Origin: Piscinibacter sp943370595
Lineage (GTDB): Bacteria > Pseudomonadota > Gammaproteobacteria > Burkholderiales > Burkholderiaceae_C
DNA length: 64,000 nucleotides
Direction of reading: 5' to 3'
NCBI GenBank assembly: GCA_943370595.1
Contig: CALRRO020000021.1
Coordinates: 1-64,000 of the forward strand
Made by a program: the position numbers and the translations under genes
The notes under the pieces: model-generated
What the model saw: only the letters and a program-made list of their open reading frames with translations
Told to the model about the DNA's origin: nothing
Databases searched by the model: none
Shown here: positions 25,175 through 34,204 of the stretch, in pieces
Numbering within the stretch: the first letter of the stretch is position 1
Layout of the letters: each line of letters starts with the position of its first letter

Positions 25175-26419
25175 TCAGGTGCCGGTGTCGGCCTTCGGCG
25201 CCCGCGCCGAACCGGCGACCAGGTCGAAGCGGTAGAGCCGGCATTCGATCGGCCCGTTCCACATCGGGATGCGGCGACTCTCCTTCAGCCGCATCGCCGA
25301 GGCGAGTTTCATGTCGGGGCTGAGCACCCAGGCAGTCCAGCCGGCCGCGTGGCGGGTGTAGGCCTGCTTCCAGTGCGAGGCGAGGCGGGCGAAGAAGTCC
25401 GAAGGCGTGTCGCGGTCCTGCGCCGAGGCCCGCGCCGCCTTGCCGCCGACCTCGATGCGCTCGCCGTAGGGCGGGTTGAGCATCACCGTGCCCGGCAGGC
25501 CTGCCGGCAACGCCGGTGCCGGCCGCTCCAGCGCATCGCCGCCGTTGAAGGTGATGGCCGCCTCCACGCCGGCGCGCTGCGCGTTGCGCCGCGCGAAGTC
25601 GACCATGCGGAAGGAGACGTCGCTGGCGTGGATGGGCACCGCGCTCGCATGGATGCGCGCCTTGGCCTCGGCCTTGAGCTGCTGCCACAACGCACGTTGT
25701 TCGGCCCCGGTGAAGGGCAGCAGGTGCTCGAAGGCGAAGCGGCGCTGCAGGCCCGGCGCGATGCCGCAGGCGATCTGCGCCGCCTCGATGGCGATGGTGC
25801 CCGAGCCGCAGCAGGGGTCGTGCAGTGCACCGCCGGCCTCGGGCGTGCCGCGCCAGCCGGCGGCGGCGAGCATCGCGGCGGCCAGCGTCTCCTTCAGCGG
25901 TGCGTCGCCCTTGTCCTCGCGCCAGCCGCGTTTGAACAGCGGTTCGCCCGAGCTGTCGACATAGATCGACGCGCGTTCGGGGCCCAGGTGCAGCAGCAGC
26001 GGCAGGTCCGGGTGCCGCGTGTCGACGCTGCTGCGCTCGTCGTGCGTCTCGCGCTGCTGGTCGCACACGCCGTCCTTGATGCGCAGCGCGGCGAAGTTCA
26101 GGCTCTTCAGCGGGCACTTGGTCGCCGTGGTGTCCACACGCAGCGTCTCCCGCGGCGTGATCCATTGCGACCAGTCGACCGTGCGCGCCAGTTCGTAGAG
26201 GTCGTCCTCGTGGTGGTACGGGCCTTCGGCCACCTCGATCAGCACGCGCTGCGTCAGGCGCGACTCGAGGTTGAGGACCATCACCTCGCGCGGATCGCCC
26301 TCCAGCGCGACACCGCCGCGCCGCGTGTGCAGGCGCACGCCCGGCAGCACCCGGGCGATCTCTTCGGCGAGCCAGTCTTCGACGCCGGCGGCGCAGGGCA
26401 GGAACAGCGGCAGCGGCAT
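25175..26419 (-). CDS. THUMP-domain class I SAM-dependent RNA methyltransferase (RlmL N-half-like)
   Basis: The 414-residue protein has an N-terminal ferredoxin-like and THUMP RNA-binding region (to about 160) and a Rossmann methyltransferase domain. The SAM and catalytic motifs are DPCCGSGTIAIEAAQIACG and NPPYGERIEVGG, the NPPY type that methylates exocyclic amines, as in rRNA m2G enzymes. It corresponds to the N-terminal half of RlmL (23S m2G2445) without the C-terminal RlmK part. The start at 26419 is the first ATG after rpoN with a family-like N-terminus (MPLPLFLPCAAGVEDWLAEE). It is the last gene of the lptA-lptB-rpoN run. The RNA target is inferred. Confidence 0.87.
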   Translation of the reverse strand: MPLPLFLPCAAGVEDWLAEEIARVLPGVRLHTRRGGVALEGDPREVMVLNLESRLTQRVLIEVAEGPYHHEDDLYELARTVDWSQWITPRETLRVDTTATKCPLKSLNFAALRIKDGVCDQQRETHDERSSVDTRHPDLPLLLHLGPERASIYVDSSGEPLFKRGWREDKGDAPLKETLAAAMLAAAGWRGTPEAGGALHDPCCGSGTIAIEAAQIACGIAPGLQRRFAFEHLLPFTGAEQRALWQQLKAEAKARIHASAVPIHASDVSFRMVDFARRNAQRAGVEAAITFNGGDALERPAPALPAGLPGTVMLNPPYGERIEVGGKAARASAQDRDTPSDFFARLASHWKQAYTRHAAGWTAWVLSPDMKLASAMRLKESRRIPMWNGPIECRLYRFDLVAGSARAPKADTGT

Positions 26420-26436
26420 CGTCGTCGAACCGGAAC

Positions 26437-27978
26437 CTACATGGCCTTGCGCAGGTTCGCCGGCGCGATCTTCAGCGCTTCGCGGTACTTGGCAACGGTG
26501 CGCCGCGCGACCTGGATGCCCTGCTCCTCGAGCATCAGCGAGATCTGGCTGTCCGACAGCGGCTTGTTCACGTCCTCGGCCGCCACCAGCTGCTTGATCA
26601 GCGCGCGCACCGCGGTGCTCGAGGCGTTGCCGCCGGCGTCGGTGTTCAGCGAGGAGCCGAAGAAGTACTTCAGCTCGAAGGTGCCGAAGGGCGTGGACAT
26701 GTACTTGGCCGTCGTCACGCGCGAGATGGTCGACTCGTGCAGGCCGAGCTCGTCGGCGATCTCGCGCAGCACCAGCGGCTTCATCGCGATCTCGCCGTGC
26801 GTGAAGAAACTCTTCTGACGCTCGACGATGGCCTGTGAGACACGCTGGATTGTGTCGAAGCGCTGCAGGATGTTCTTCATGAACCAGCGCGCTTCCTGCA
26901 GCCGCGCGTTCAACCCGGGGCCGGCACCGTTCAGGCCCGCGCCGCTGCTGCCGCGGCCCTGGCGGATCGCGTTGGCGTAGAGGTCGTTGATGCGCAGCTT
27001 GGGCATCACGTCGGGGTTGAGCGTGACCTTCCAGTTGCGGCCCGACTTCTGCACGATCACGTCGGGCACGATGATGTTCGCCTCGGCACGCGCGAACGGC
27101 CGGCCCGGCTTGGGTTCGCAGGCGACGATCAGCGCCTGCGCCTGCTTGAGCAGGTCTTCGTCGGCGCCGGTGGCGGCGACCAGCTTCTTCAGGTCGCGCC
27201 GCGCCAGCAGGTCGAGGTGGCTCTTGCAGACGATGATGGCCACCAGCTGCGCCTCGCTGCGCGGCAGCGTGCGCAGCTGCAGCATCAGGCATTCCGACAG
27301 GTTGGCCGCGCCGACGCCGGTGGGCTCCATGCTCTGCAGGAAGCGCAGCCCGCAGCGCAGACGGTCGACCAGGGCGTCGAGCGATTCTTCGTCGGCGTCT
27401 TCGCCGAGCAGCTGCGCGGCGATCTCCTCGATCGGGTCGGCCAGGTAGCCGTCGTCGGTCAGCGATTCGATCAGCACCATCACCGAGGCGGCGTCCTCGG
27501 CCGACAGGCGCATGCCCGAGAGCTGCTCGCGCAGGTGGTCCTGCAGCGTCGGCAGCGCGGCGTCGCGCTCGGCGCCGTCGAAGTCGTCGCTCTCGCCCTG
27601 GCCGGCCGACTTGCTCGGTGTCTCGCCGATGCCGTCGAAGTCGTCACGCTCGGTGCCGTTCTCCCAGTCGTCGCGCTCGGTGGTGCCGAGCTCGGCGCTG
27701 TCCAGCCCGGGCGCCTCGTCGCCGCCTTCGCTGGCCGGCTCGGCGGCACGCTCGGTTTCGCGTTCACCGGCACGCTCGGCCGCACTGGTGCGCTCGGCCA
27801 GCGGCTCGAAGGCCGAGGGCGCGTCGTCGTCGGGCTCGAGGAAAGGGTTCTGCTCAAGCATCTGCTCGACTTCCTGGTGGAGTTCGAGCGTGGACAGCTG
27901 CAGCAGGCGGATCGACTGCTGCAGCTGCGGCGTCAGCGCCAGATGCTGCGAGAGCCGGACTTGCAATGAAGGCTTCAT
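26437..27978 (-). CDS. rpoN: RNA polymerase sigma-54 factor
   Basis: The 513-residue sigma-54 directs polymerase to -24/-12 promoters and needs enhancer-binding activators. Region I is visible at 1-50 (LALTPQLQQSIRLLQLSTLE, Gln/Leu-rich), then an acidic linker of about 80 residues rich in Glu, Ala and Asp that is longer than in E. coli. The core-binding region and the HTH follow, and the RpoN box ARRTVAKYRE lies at 491-500. It follows lptB by 7 bp, the standard order in proteobacteria. No truncated motif is seen. Confidence 0.97.
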   Translation of the reverse strand: MKPSLQVRLSQHLALTPQLQQSIRLLQLSTLELHQEVEQMLEQNPFLEPDDDAPSAFEPLAERTSAAERAGERETERAAEPASEGGDEAPGLDSAELGTTERDDWENGTERDDFDGIGETPSKSAGQGESDDFDGAERDAALPTLQDHLREQLSGMRLSAEDAASVMVLIESLTDDGYLADPIEEIAAQLLGEDADEESLDALVDRLRCGLRFLQSMEPTGVGAANLSECLMLQLRTLPRSEAQLVAIIVCKSHLDLLARRDLKKLVAATGADEDLLKQAQALIVACEPKPGRPFARAEANIIVPDVIVQKSGRNWKVTLNPDVMPKLRINDLYANAIRQGRGSSGAGLNGAGPGLNARLQEARWFMKNILQRFDTIQRVSQAIVERQKSFFTHGEIAMKPLVLREIADELGLHESTISRVTTAKYMSTPFGTFELKYFFGSSLNTDAGGNASSTAVRALIKQLVAAEDVNKPLSDSQISLMLEEQGIQVARRTVAKYREALKIAPANLRKAM

Positions 27979-27985
27979 TGCGGGA

Positions 27986-28759
27986 TCACATTCTGAAGTG
28001 CTCGCCGAGATAGACCTTGCGGACGTCCGCGTTCTCGACGATCTCGGACGGCGTGCCTTCGGCCAGCACGGCGCCTTCGCTGATGATGTACGCGCGGTCG
28101 CAGATGCCCAGCGTCTCGCGCACGTTGTGGTCGGTGATCAGCACGCCGATGCCGCGTGCCTTGAGGAAGCTGATGATGCGCTGGATCTCCAGCACCGCGA
28201 TCGGGTCGACGCCGGCAAAGGGCTCGTCGAGCAGGATGAAGCGCGGCTGCGTGGCCAGCGCACGGGCGATCTCGACACGCCGCCGCTCGCCGCCGGACAG
28301 CGCCGGTGCCGGCACGCTGCGCAGCTTCTCGATCGACAGGTCGTGCAGCAAGCCGTCGAGCATCTGCTCGATCTGCGCGTCGCGCAGCGGCTTGCCGTCG
28401 GGGCCGAGCTGCAGCTCGAGCACAGCGCGGATGTTCTCCTCCACCGTCAGCTTGCGGAAGATCGAGGCCTCCTGCGGCAGGTACGACAGCCCCAGCCGCG
28501 AGCGCAGGTGGATGGGCAGCCGCTCGACGCGCTGGCCCTCGATGCTGATCTCGCCGGCGTCGGCGCGCACCAGGCCGACGATCATGTAGAAGCTGGTCGT
28601 CTTGCCCGCGCCGTTGGGCCCGAGCAGGCCGACCACCTCGCCGCTGTCCACCGCCAGGCGTACGTCCTTGACGACCTTGCGCACGCCGTAGGACTTCTGC
28701 AGTCCCAGCGCTTCGAGGCGGTGCACGCGCGGCGCCGCGGCCGCAGCCGCGCCGCTCAC
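27986..28759 (-). CDS. lptB: LPS export ABC transporter ATPase
   Basis: The 257-residue ATPase drives LPS extraction from the inner membrane with LptFGC. Walker A is GPNGAGKTT, the signature is LSGGERRRVEIARALA, Walker B is FILLDEPFAGVDP, and the switch His is in LITDHNVRETL. An Ala-rich N-terminal extension of about 12 residues is unusual. The start is a GTG at 28759 overlapping the lptA stop (GTGA), so lptA and lptB are coupled. The longer in-frame extension lies over lptA and is not coding. Confidence 0.96.
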   Translation of the reverse strand: MSGAAAAAAPRVHRLEALGLQKSYGVRKVVKDVRLAVDSGEVVGLLGPNGAGKTTSFYMIVGLVRADAGEISIEGQRVERLPIHLRSRLGLSYLPQEASIFRKLTVEENIRAVLELQLGPDGKPLRDAQIEQMLDGLLHDLSIEKLRSVPAPALSGGERRRVEIARALATQPRFILLDEPFAGVDPIAVLEIQRIISFLKARGIGVLITDHNVRETLGICDRAYIISEGAVLAEGTPSEIVENADVRKVYLGEHFRM

Positions 28760-29406
28760 TTGCTGCCCCCGAGCGACGGGCTGAGCTTGAGCGCCGGCGC
28801 CGGCTGCGAGGCAGCCGCAGCGGCTTCGGCCGCGGCAGCGCTGCCTTCGCGCGGCGTCAGCACGGCGCGCACGCGGCCGCCCGGGTTGGTCGGCGTGGCC
28901 GCGGCGCCGCCGGAGACGCTGAACACCTCGGCGATGCTGTCGTAGCTGACCACGTTGCCGGCGATCTCGTCGGCCACCGTGCTGCCGCGCAGCCGGCGCA
29001 CAGCGGCGTTGGTGACGAAGCGGATGCTGTCGGTCTTGCCGTCGTACTCGAGCCGCTCGGCCTCGCCCTCGATCCACTCGTCGACACCATCGCGCTTCTG
29101 GCGGAAGGTGGCCGGCTTGCCGGCGGTGCCGAGCGCCACCGCGCTGTGGTAGCCGTCGGGCGTCTCGCGCACCTCGATGCGGCCGGCGCGGATCGCCATC
29201 GTGCCCTTGGTGACGACCACGTTGCCGTTGAAGACGACGTGCTGGTTGAGCAGGTCGATGCGGCCGGGCTGGTCGGCCTCGACGTTCAAGGGCTTGAAGC
29301 GGTCAGCCTTCTCGGCGAAGGCCGGGCCGCTGGCCACGACGGCGGCCAGTGCGGCGGCCAGTGCCAGCCGCTGGACGCGTCGGAGGGAGATCGAAGGAGT
29401 GTTCAT
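28756..29406 (-). CDS. lptA: LPS periplasmic bridge protein LptA
   Basis: The 216-residue protein has a signal peptide (MNTPSISLRRVQRLALAAAL, cut near GPAFA) and the LptA/OstA beta-jellyroll. Recognisable are KPLNVEADQPGRIDL, NVVVTKGTMAIRAGRIEV and GEAERLEYDGKTDSIRFV. The C-terminal 40 residues are Ala/Pro-rich and longer than usual. It forms the periplasmic bridge that passes LPS from LptC to LptD. It is followed by lptB and rpoN. The gene upstream is dsbA and not lptC, so lptC must be elsewhere in the genome. Confidence 0.93.
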   Translation of the reverse strand: MNTPSISLRRVQRLALAAALAAVVASGPAFAEKADRFKPLNVEADQPGRIDLLNQHVVFNGNVVVTKGTMAIRAGRIEVRETPDGYHSAVALGTAGKPATFRQKRDGVDEWIEGEAERLEYDGKTDSIRFVTNAAVRRLRGSTVADEIAGNVVSYDSIAEVFSVSGGAAATPTNPGGRVRAVLTPREGSAAAAEAAAAASQPAPALKLSPSLGGSK

Positions 29407-29490
29407 CAAGGGCACGAAACTTGCAGACCATTCTAGCCACAAGCCGTGCCCCTGCGCCGCGTCACGCGGCAGGAATGCGCAGACTTCGGA

Positions 29491-30132
29491 TCAGACCTTG
29501 CGCGAGGCCTGGATCAGGAAGTCGGCGACGACCAGCATCTTGTCCTGGCCGCCGGCCAGGCTGCCGGACGTGTAGAAGCGGCCCTGGATGCCCAGCGCCG
29601 GCACGCCGTCGATCTTGTACGACTCGGCCAGCTGCTTCGCCTGGCGCGCCTTGGTCTGCACGCCGAAGGAGTTCATCACCTCGACGAACTTGGCGCCATC
29701 CACACCATTCTTGGTCATGAAGGCACCGATGTCGGCCGGCTTGTCGAGCTTCATGCGGTCGTTGTGGATCGCGTAGAAGACCTTGCGGTGCATCGCCTCG
29801 AGCTGGCCCATCGACTCGAGCGCGTAGTAGATGCGCTGGTGGATGCCGAACGGCTCTTCGCGGAACTGCACCGGCACGCGGCGGAAGGCGACGAACTCGG
29901 GCAGCTTCTTGACCCAGGCTTCCAGCGCAGGTTCGAAGGCGTTGCAGTGCGGGCAGCCGTACCAGAAGAACTCGACCACCTCGACCTTGCCCGCGGCAGC
30001 CGTGACCGGCAGCGGCTGGCCCAGGCGCACATAGTGGGTGCCTTCCTGCAGGCCGCCCTGCGCGGCAGCGGGAAGACCCAGCGACAGGGCACCGGCGCCC
30101 AGCAGGGCGGTGGAAAACTCTCGACGTTGCAT
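29491..30132 (-). CDS. dsbA: Thiol:disulfide interchange protein DsbA
   Basis: The 213-residue periplasmic oxidase introduces disulfides. It has a signal peptide with twin arginine near the start (MQRREFSTALLGAGALSLGL), a thioredoxin fold with the redox motif Cys60-Pro-His-Cys63 in FFWYGCPHCNAF, the inserted helical domain, and the cis-Pro loop GVPALG. The Arg-Arg pair could allow Tat export, but DsbA is normally Sec/SRP dependent. It lies 95 bp after the SPOR gene and 84 bp before lptA. Length matches betaproteobacterial DsbA. Confidence 0.94.
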   Translation of the reverse strand: MQRREFSTALLGAGALSLGLPAAAQGGLQEGTHYVRLGQPLPVTAAAGKVEVVEFFWYGCPHCNAFEPALEAWVKKLPEFVAFRRVPVQFREEPFGIHQRIYYALESMGQLEAMHRKVFYAIHNDRMKLDKPADIGAFMTKNGVDGAKFVEVMNSFGVQTKARQAKQLAESYKIDGVPALGIQGRFYTSGSLAGGQDKMLVVADFLIQASRKV

Positions 30133-30210
30133 CTTCTGGATCCGTTTCTAGGCTTCGATCGGGTGATCGATTCTGTCGGCAGAGTCGCGATCGTGCAGGA
30201 AAGTTCAGCA

Positions 30211-30225
30211 ACGGCCTTTGGCCGT
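30211..30225 (-). terminator. Short hairpin after the SPOR gene
   Basis: ACGGCC-TTT-GGCCGT forms a 6-bp stem with a 3-base loop two bases after the SPOR gene stop. It lacks a good T-run, so it would be a weak or attenuating structure and not a strong terminator before dsbA. Confidence 0.35.
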
Positions 30226-30227
30226 GC

Positions 30228-30845
30228 TCACTTCTGCACGCGAACCAGTGCCGATTCGACACCGGCGCTGGCCAGCTTGTCCTTCGCGCCGTCGGCCGCG
30301 TCCTTGGCCGGGAAGGGGCCGATGCGCACGCGGTAGACGGTGCGGCCGGACTGCTCGCGCTCGGTGACCTTGGCCTCGTAGCCCATGATGGCCAGCTTGG
30401 CGCGCTGCTGCTCGGCGTCTTCCGGCTTGGCGAAGGCGCCGGCCTGCACGAAATAATTGAACGGATCGGCCGCCGCCGTCGGCTTGACTGTGCTGCCTTC
30501 GCGGGCGGCGAGGATCGCCGCCGGGTCGCGCGCGGTCGCGGCCGAGGCCTTGGGAGCGGCCGCAACCGGCGGCGCGACGGGTGTGGCCGGCGCTGCCGTG
30601 ACCGGCGCACTGGCCGCCGGCGCCGGGGGCTTCTGGCCCGGCTTGTGGCCGAGGCCGGCGTTCGGATCCCAGTTCTTGTTCTTCTCCGTCTCCGCCGCGT
30701 CCTGCTCGGCGGTGCGCTGCGGCACCTTGTTGACGAAGGGCACCGGCACCTTGGTGACGTACAGGGCCACGGCCAGCGCGAGCGCCAGGCCGATCAGCAG
30801 GCCGACGATCAGGCCCATGGCGAATCCGCCGCGTTGCGATTTCAT
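30228..30845 (-). CDS. SPOR-domain cell division/peptidoglycan-binding protein (FtsN-like)
   Basis: The 205-residue protein has a short cytoplasmic N-terminus, one membrane helix (GFAMGLIVGLLIGLALALAV at 7-26), a Pro/Ala-rich periplasmic linker and a C-terminal SPOR domain (YFVQAGAFAKPEDAEQQRAK ... YRVRIGPFPAKDAADGAKD). SPOR domains bind denuded glycan strands at the septum. The start overlaps the argS stop (ATGA), the usual arrangement of argS and an FtsN-like gene in betaproteobacteria. True FtsN activity is not provable from the short essential region. Confidence 0.92.
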   Translation of the reverse strand: MKSQRGGFAMGLIVGLLIGLALALAVALYVTKVPVPFVNKVPQRTAEQDAAETEKNKNWDPNAGLGHKPGQKPPAPAASAPVTAAPATPVAPPVAAAPKASAATARDPAAILAAREGSTVKPTAAADPFNYFVQAGAFAKPEDAEQQRAKLAIMGYEAKVTEREQSGRTVYRVRIGPFPAKDAADGAKDKLASAGVESALVRVQK

Positions 30846-32554
30846 GCGGTCTCCAGCGCAGGTTGTTCCCGGTCCATGCGTTGCGGGGCCGAGACGCCCA
30901 GCACCGCCAGCGCGTTGCGCAGCACCTGGCGCGTGGCTGCCAGCAGCGCGATGCGCGCCCGCGCCAGCGCCACGTCGTCGACCAGGAAACGTTCGTTGGC
31001 GTAGTAGCTGTGGAAGGCGCCGGCCACGTCGCGCAGGTAGAAGGCGACGTCGTGCGGCGCGAAGTCGGCCGCGGCACCGGCCAGCACCTCGGGGAAGCGG
31101 GCCAGCACGAGCATCAGCGCGGCCTCGCTGGGCGCGGTCAGCAGCGACAGGTCGGCGCTGTGCAGTGCCGAGATGTCGCCGCCCTTGTCGACGTACTGCT
31201 GCACCACCGAGCAGATGCGTGCGTGCGCGTACTGCACGTAGAAGACCGGGTTCTCGTCGTTGCGCTTGAGCGCCAGGTCGACGTCGAAGACGAACTCGGT
31301 GTCGGCCTTGCGGCTGAGCATGAAGAAGCGCACCGCGTCGCGGCCGGTCCAGTCGACCAGGTCGCGCAGCGTCACGTAGCTGCCGGCCCGCTTGGAGATC
31401 TTCACCTCCTCGCCGCCCTTCATCACCGTGACCATCTTGTGCAGCACGTAGTCGGGGTAGCCGCCGGGCACGCCCATGCCGGCGGCCTGGATGCCGGCGC
31501 GCACGCGCGCGGTGGTGCCGTGGTGGTCACCGCCCTGGATGTTGATCGCGCGCGTGAAGCCGCGCTCGAACTTGGCCAGGTGGTAGGCCACGTCGGGCAC
31601 GAAGTAGGTGTAGCTGCCATCGGACTTGCGCATCACGCGGTCCTTGTCGTCGCCGTATTCGGTGCTGCGCAGCCACAGCGCGCCGCCGTCCTCGTAGGTC
31701 TTGCCGGCAGTGACCAGGCGCTTCACCGTGTCCTCGACGCGGCCGTTGGCGTACAGGCTGCTCTCGAGGAAGTAGTGGTCGAAGCGCACGCCCAGCGCCT
31801 TCAGGTCCAGGTCCTGCTCGTGGCGCAGGTAGGCGACGGCGAACTGGCGGATGCTGTCGAGGTCGTCGGACAGGCCGGAGCCGGTGAACTCGCGGTCGTC
31901 GGCATGCACGGTCTTCTTCGCGGCGAAATCGGCGGCGACGTCGGCGATGTAGTCGCCGTTGTAGGCCGTCTCCGGCCAGCCCGGGTCGCCGGGCTTCAGG
32001 CCCTTCAGGCGCGCCTGCACCGAGGCGGCCAGCGTGGCGATCTGCACGCCCGCATCGTTGTAGTAGAACTCGCGCGTCACCTGCCAGCCCTGCCAGTCGA
32101 GCAGGTTGCAGATGGCGTCGCCGAGGCAGGCCTGGCGCGTGTGGCCTGTGTGCAGCGGGCCGGTCGGGTTGGCCGAGACGAACTCCACCAGCACCGGCTG
32201 GCCGTTGGGTGCCGCGCGGCCGAAGGCGTCGCCGGCGTGCAGCACCTCGGCCACCACGGCTTGGCGCGCGGCATCGCGCAGCCGGAAGTTGACGAAGCCG
32301 GGGCCGGCGATCTCCATCGCAGCCACCCAGCGCTGCACGGCCGGCTGGCGGTTCAGCGCATCGACCAGCGCGGCTGCCACCTCACGCGGGTTCTTCTTCA
32401 GCGGCCGCGCCAGTTGCAGCGCGGCGGTGCAGGCGAGGTCGCCATGCGCGGCCTGCTTGGGCGACTCGAAGGCCGCGGCCACGCCCGCGCCAGGGCTGAA
32501 CTCGGCGATTGCCGCGCCCAGCGCGCCCAGCAACTCCTGTTTGGCTTGGATCAT
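30842..32554 (-). CDS. argS: Arginyl-tRNA synthetase
   Basis: The 570-residue class I synthetase charges tRNA-Arg. The HIGH motif appears as ANPTGPLHTGHTRQ and the KMSKS-like motif as EEVKISKRAGSYVTL. The N-terminal Add1 domain and C-terminal DALR anticodon-binding domain (APSEAALMLVLARFPEVL) are complete. It leads the operon argS-SPOR-dsbA. The divergent kinase gene starts 140 bp away. Confidence 0.97.
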   Translation of the reverse strand: MIQAKQELLGALGAAIAEFSPGAGVAAAFESPKQAAHGDLACTAALQLARPLKKNPREVAAALVDALNRQPAVQRWVAAMEIAGPGFVNFRLRDAARQAVVAEVLHAGDAFGRAAPNGQPVLVEFVSANPTGPLHTGHTRQACLGDAICNLLDWQGWQVTREFYYNDAGVQIATLAASVQARLKGLKPGDPGWPETAYNGDYIADVAADFAAKKTVHADDREFTGSGLSDDLDSIRQFAVAYLRHEQDLDLKALGVRFDHYFLESSLYANGRVEDTVKRLVTAGKTYEDGGALWLRSTEYGDDKDRVMRKSDGSYTYFVPDVAYHLAKFERGFTRAINIQGGDHHGTTARVRAGIQAAGMGVPGGYPDYVLHKMVTVMKGGEEVKISKRAGSYVTLRDLVDWTGRDAVRFFMLSRKADTEFVFDVDLALKRNDENPVFYVQYAHARICSVVQQYVDKGGDISALHSADLSLLTAPSEAALMLVLARFPEVLAGAAADFAPHDVAFYLRDVAGAFHSYYANERFLVDDVALARARIALLAATRQVLRNALAVLGVSAPQRMDREQPALETA

Positions 32555-32694
32555 GCACAGATTCTATGGTGGTGCCCCCGGGCGCACCGGGCGCGCGCCC
32601 GCGGACACAAGCAGTTGCAACGATCGCCGGCACGGCGCAGGATTGGATGGATTTCTGCGCCAGATCGGGGCAGCTCGTGCCACGAGGGTGTGGA

Positions 32695-34086
32695 ATGATC
32701 GCCATGCCCTCGGCACGTGCCATGTCCTCGACCTCCATCACCCACCCTGCGGGGCTGGCGCCCGCTGCGCCGGACCTGCCGCTGCTGATCGGCAAGTACC
32801 GCGTGCTGCGCAAGCTCGGCGAGGGTGCGACCAGCGAAGTCTTCCTCTGCCACGACGACTTCCAGGACATCGACGTCGCCATCAAGCGCGTGCGCCCGGT
32901 GGTGATGGGCGACGCCCACGACAGCCGCTACTTCGAGCGTTTTTTCGCCGCCGAGGCCGCTCTGGTCGGCCGGCTCAAGCACCCGAACGTGGTGCAGATC
33001 TACGACGCGGTGCCCGACCCGGTCGAGCCCTATCTGGTGATGGAGTACGTCGCCGGCAGCACGCTGCGGCCCTTCTGCCGCGCCGACCAGCTGCTGTCGC
33101 TCGAGCTGATCGTCGAACTCGGCTTCAAGTGCGCGATGGCGCTGGGCTACGTGTACCGCCAGGGCCTGATCCACCGCGACGTCAAGCCGGCCAACCTGCT
33201 GGTGACGCAGAACAACGGCACCATCACCGACGTCAAGATCACCGACTTCGGCAGCGTGCTCAACCTGGCCTCCGACGTGACGCAGGTCTACCGTGTCGGA
33301 TCGCTCGCCTACATGTCGCCCGAGCAGCTCGACGGCGCGGCGCTCGACTGCCGGGCCGACATCTACTCGCTCGGCGCGGTGCTGTACCACCTGATCGCCG
33401 GGCGGCCGCCCTTCGACGCGCAGGTGCAGTCGGCCATGATGCACCAGATCTATCACCAGACGCCGCCGCCGCTGTCGCAGCTGCGCACCGGCGTCGCGCC
33501 GACGGTGGACGCGGTGATCCAGCGTGCGCTGGCCAAGGACCCGGGGCACCGCTACCGCGACTGGGACGAGTTCGCGCAGGCGCTGTCGGGCCTGATCACC
33601 CACCAGCATGTGCCGCGTGGTCAGCTGCAGGGCGTGCTCGACTCGGAGCGCTTCACGCTGCTGCGCTCGCTGGACTTCTTCGCTGCCTTCGGCGACGTCG
33701 AGTTGTGGGAAGTGGTGCACCGCGCCCGCTGGCAGCGACACGACTTCGGCCACGCGCTGTACCGCCGCGGCGAGGAGGGCAACGACTTCCACATCATCGC
33801 CAAGGGCGAGCTGGAAGTGTTCCGCGACGGCCAGAAGGTCGCGCAGCTCGGCGCCGGCACCAGCGTCGGCGAGATGGCCTACCTCGCGCCCAGCCCCGAC
33901 CTGCGCCGCCACAGCACCGACGTGATCGTCACCGAGACGGCCACCACCATCTCGTTCACGCCCGACACCCTGGCCCAGCTCAGCCCGGGCTGCCGGCACC
34001 TGTTCGACGAAGGTTTCATCCGCGTGCTGGTGCGGCGGCTGCATGCCGCGCACGAGGCGCTGGCCCATCCCAGACGGATTCTTTGA
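32695..34086 (+). CDS. Serine/threonine protein kinase fused to a cyclic-nucleotide-binding domain
   Basis: The 463-residue protein combines a full Hanks-type kinase (about 33-300) with a C-terminal cNMP-binding domain (about 325-450). Kinase marks: GEGATS at 42-47, Lys64 (VAIK), HRDVKPAN at 160-167 with Asp162, DFG at 184-186 and SPE at 208-210. The second domain has RRGEEGNDFHIIAKGELEVF and GAGTSVGEMAYL, the shape of the phosphate-binding cassette. However, the usual R-T/S-A-x-V ending is replaced by SPDLRRHSTDV, so ligand binding is uncertain. No membrane helix is seen. The start at 32695 has GAGGG about 7 bases upstream; ATGs at 32704 and 32722 are alternatives. It is divergent from argS. 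Confidence 0.9.
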   Translation: MIAMPSARAMSSTSITHPAGLAPAAPDLPLLIGKYRVLRKLGEGATSEVFLCHDDFQDIDVAIKRVRPVVMGDAHDSRYFERFFAAEAALVGRLKHPNVVQIYDAVPDPVEPYLVMEYVAGSTLRPFCRADQLLSLELIVELGFKCAMALGYVYRQGLIHRDVKPANLLVTQNNGTITDVKITDFGSVLNLASDVTQVYRVGSLAYMSPEQLDGAALDCRADIYSLGAVLYHLIAGRPPFDAQVQSAMMHQIYHQTPPPLSQLRTGVAPTVDAVIQRALAKDPGHRYRDWDEFAQALSGLITHQHVPRGQLQGVLDSERFTLLRSLDFFAAFGDVELWEVVHRARWQRHDFGHALYRRGEEGNDFHIIAKGELEVFRDGQKVAQLGAGTSVGEMAYLAPSPDLRRHSTDVIVTETATTISFTPDTLAQLSPGCRHLFDEGFIRVLVRRLHAAHEALAHPRRIL

Positions 34087-34101
34087 AGTCCGTCACGGCG
34101 T

Positions 34102-34121
34102 CGTGTACGCGGAGATACACG
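34102..34121. promoter_or_regulatory. Inverted repeat upstream of psiF
   Basis: CGTGTA (34102-34107) and TACACG (34116-34121) form a 6-bp dyad with an 8-base spacer, starting 15 bp after the kinase stop and ending 83 bp before the psiF start. It could be an operator for psiF or an mRNA hairpin. It does not look like a Pho box. Confidence 0.35.
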
Positions 34122-34204
34122 CTGGTGCGTTGCTTCCATTGCCGGCGGCCGGGCAGGGTGCTCCAATCCGCAGCGGCAATCACGCCCCAGGAGAAGGAGA
34201 AACC

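Noticed and set aside
28759..29077. LptB extended upstream over lptA
   Set aside because: The extension is out of frame with LptA motifs and low-complexity; the GTG at 28759 overlapping the lptA stop is the sensible start.
34102..34121. Pho box for psiF
   Set aside because: The dyad CGTGTA/TACACG does not resemble the CTGTCAT-type direct repeats of PhoB sites, so phosphate control is not claimed.
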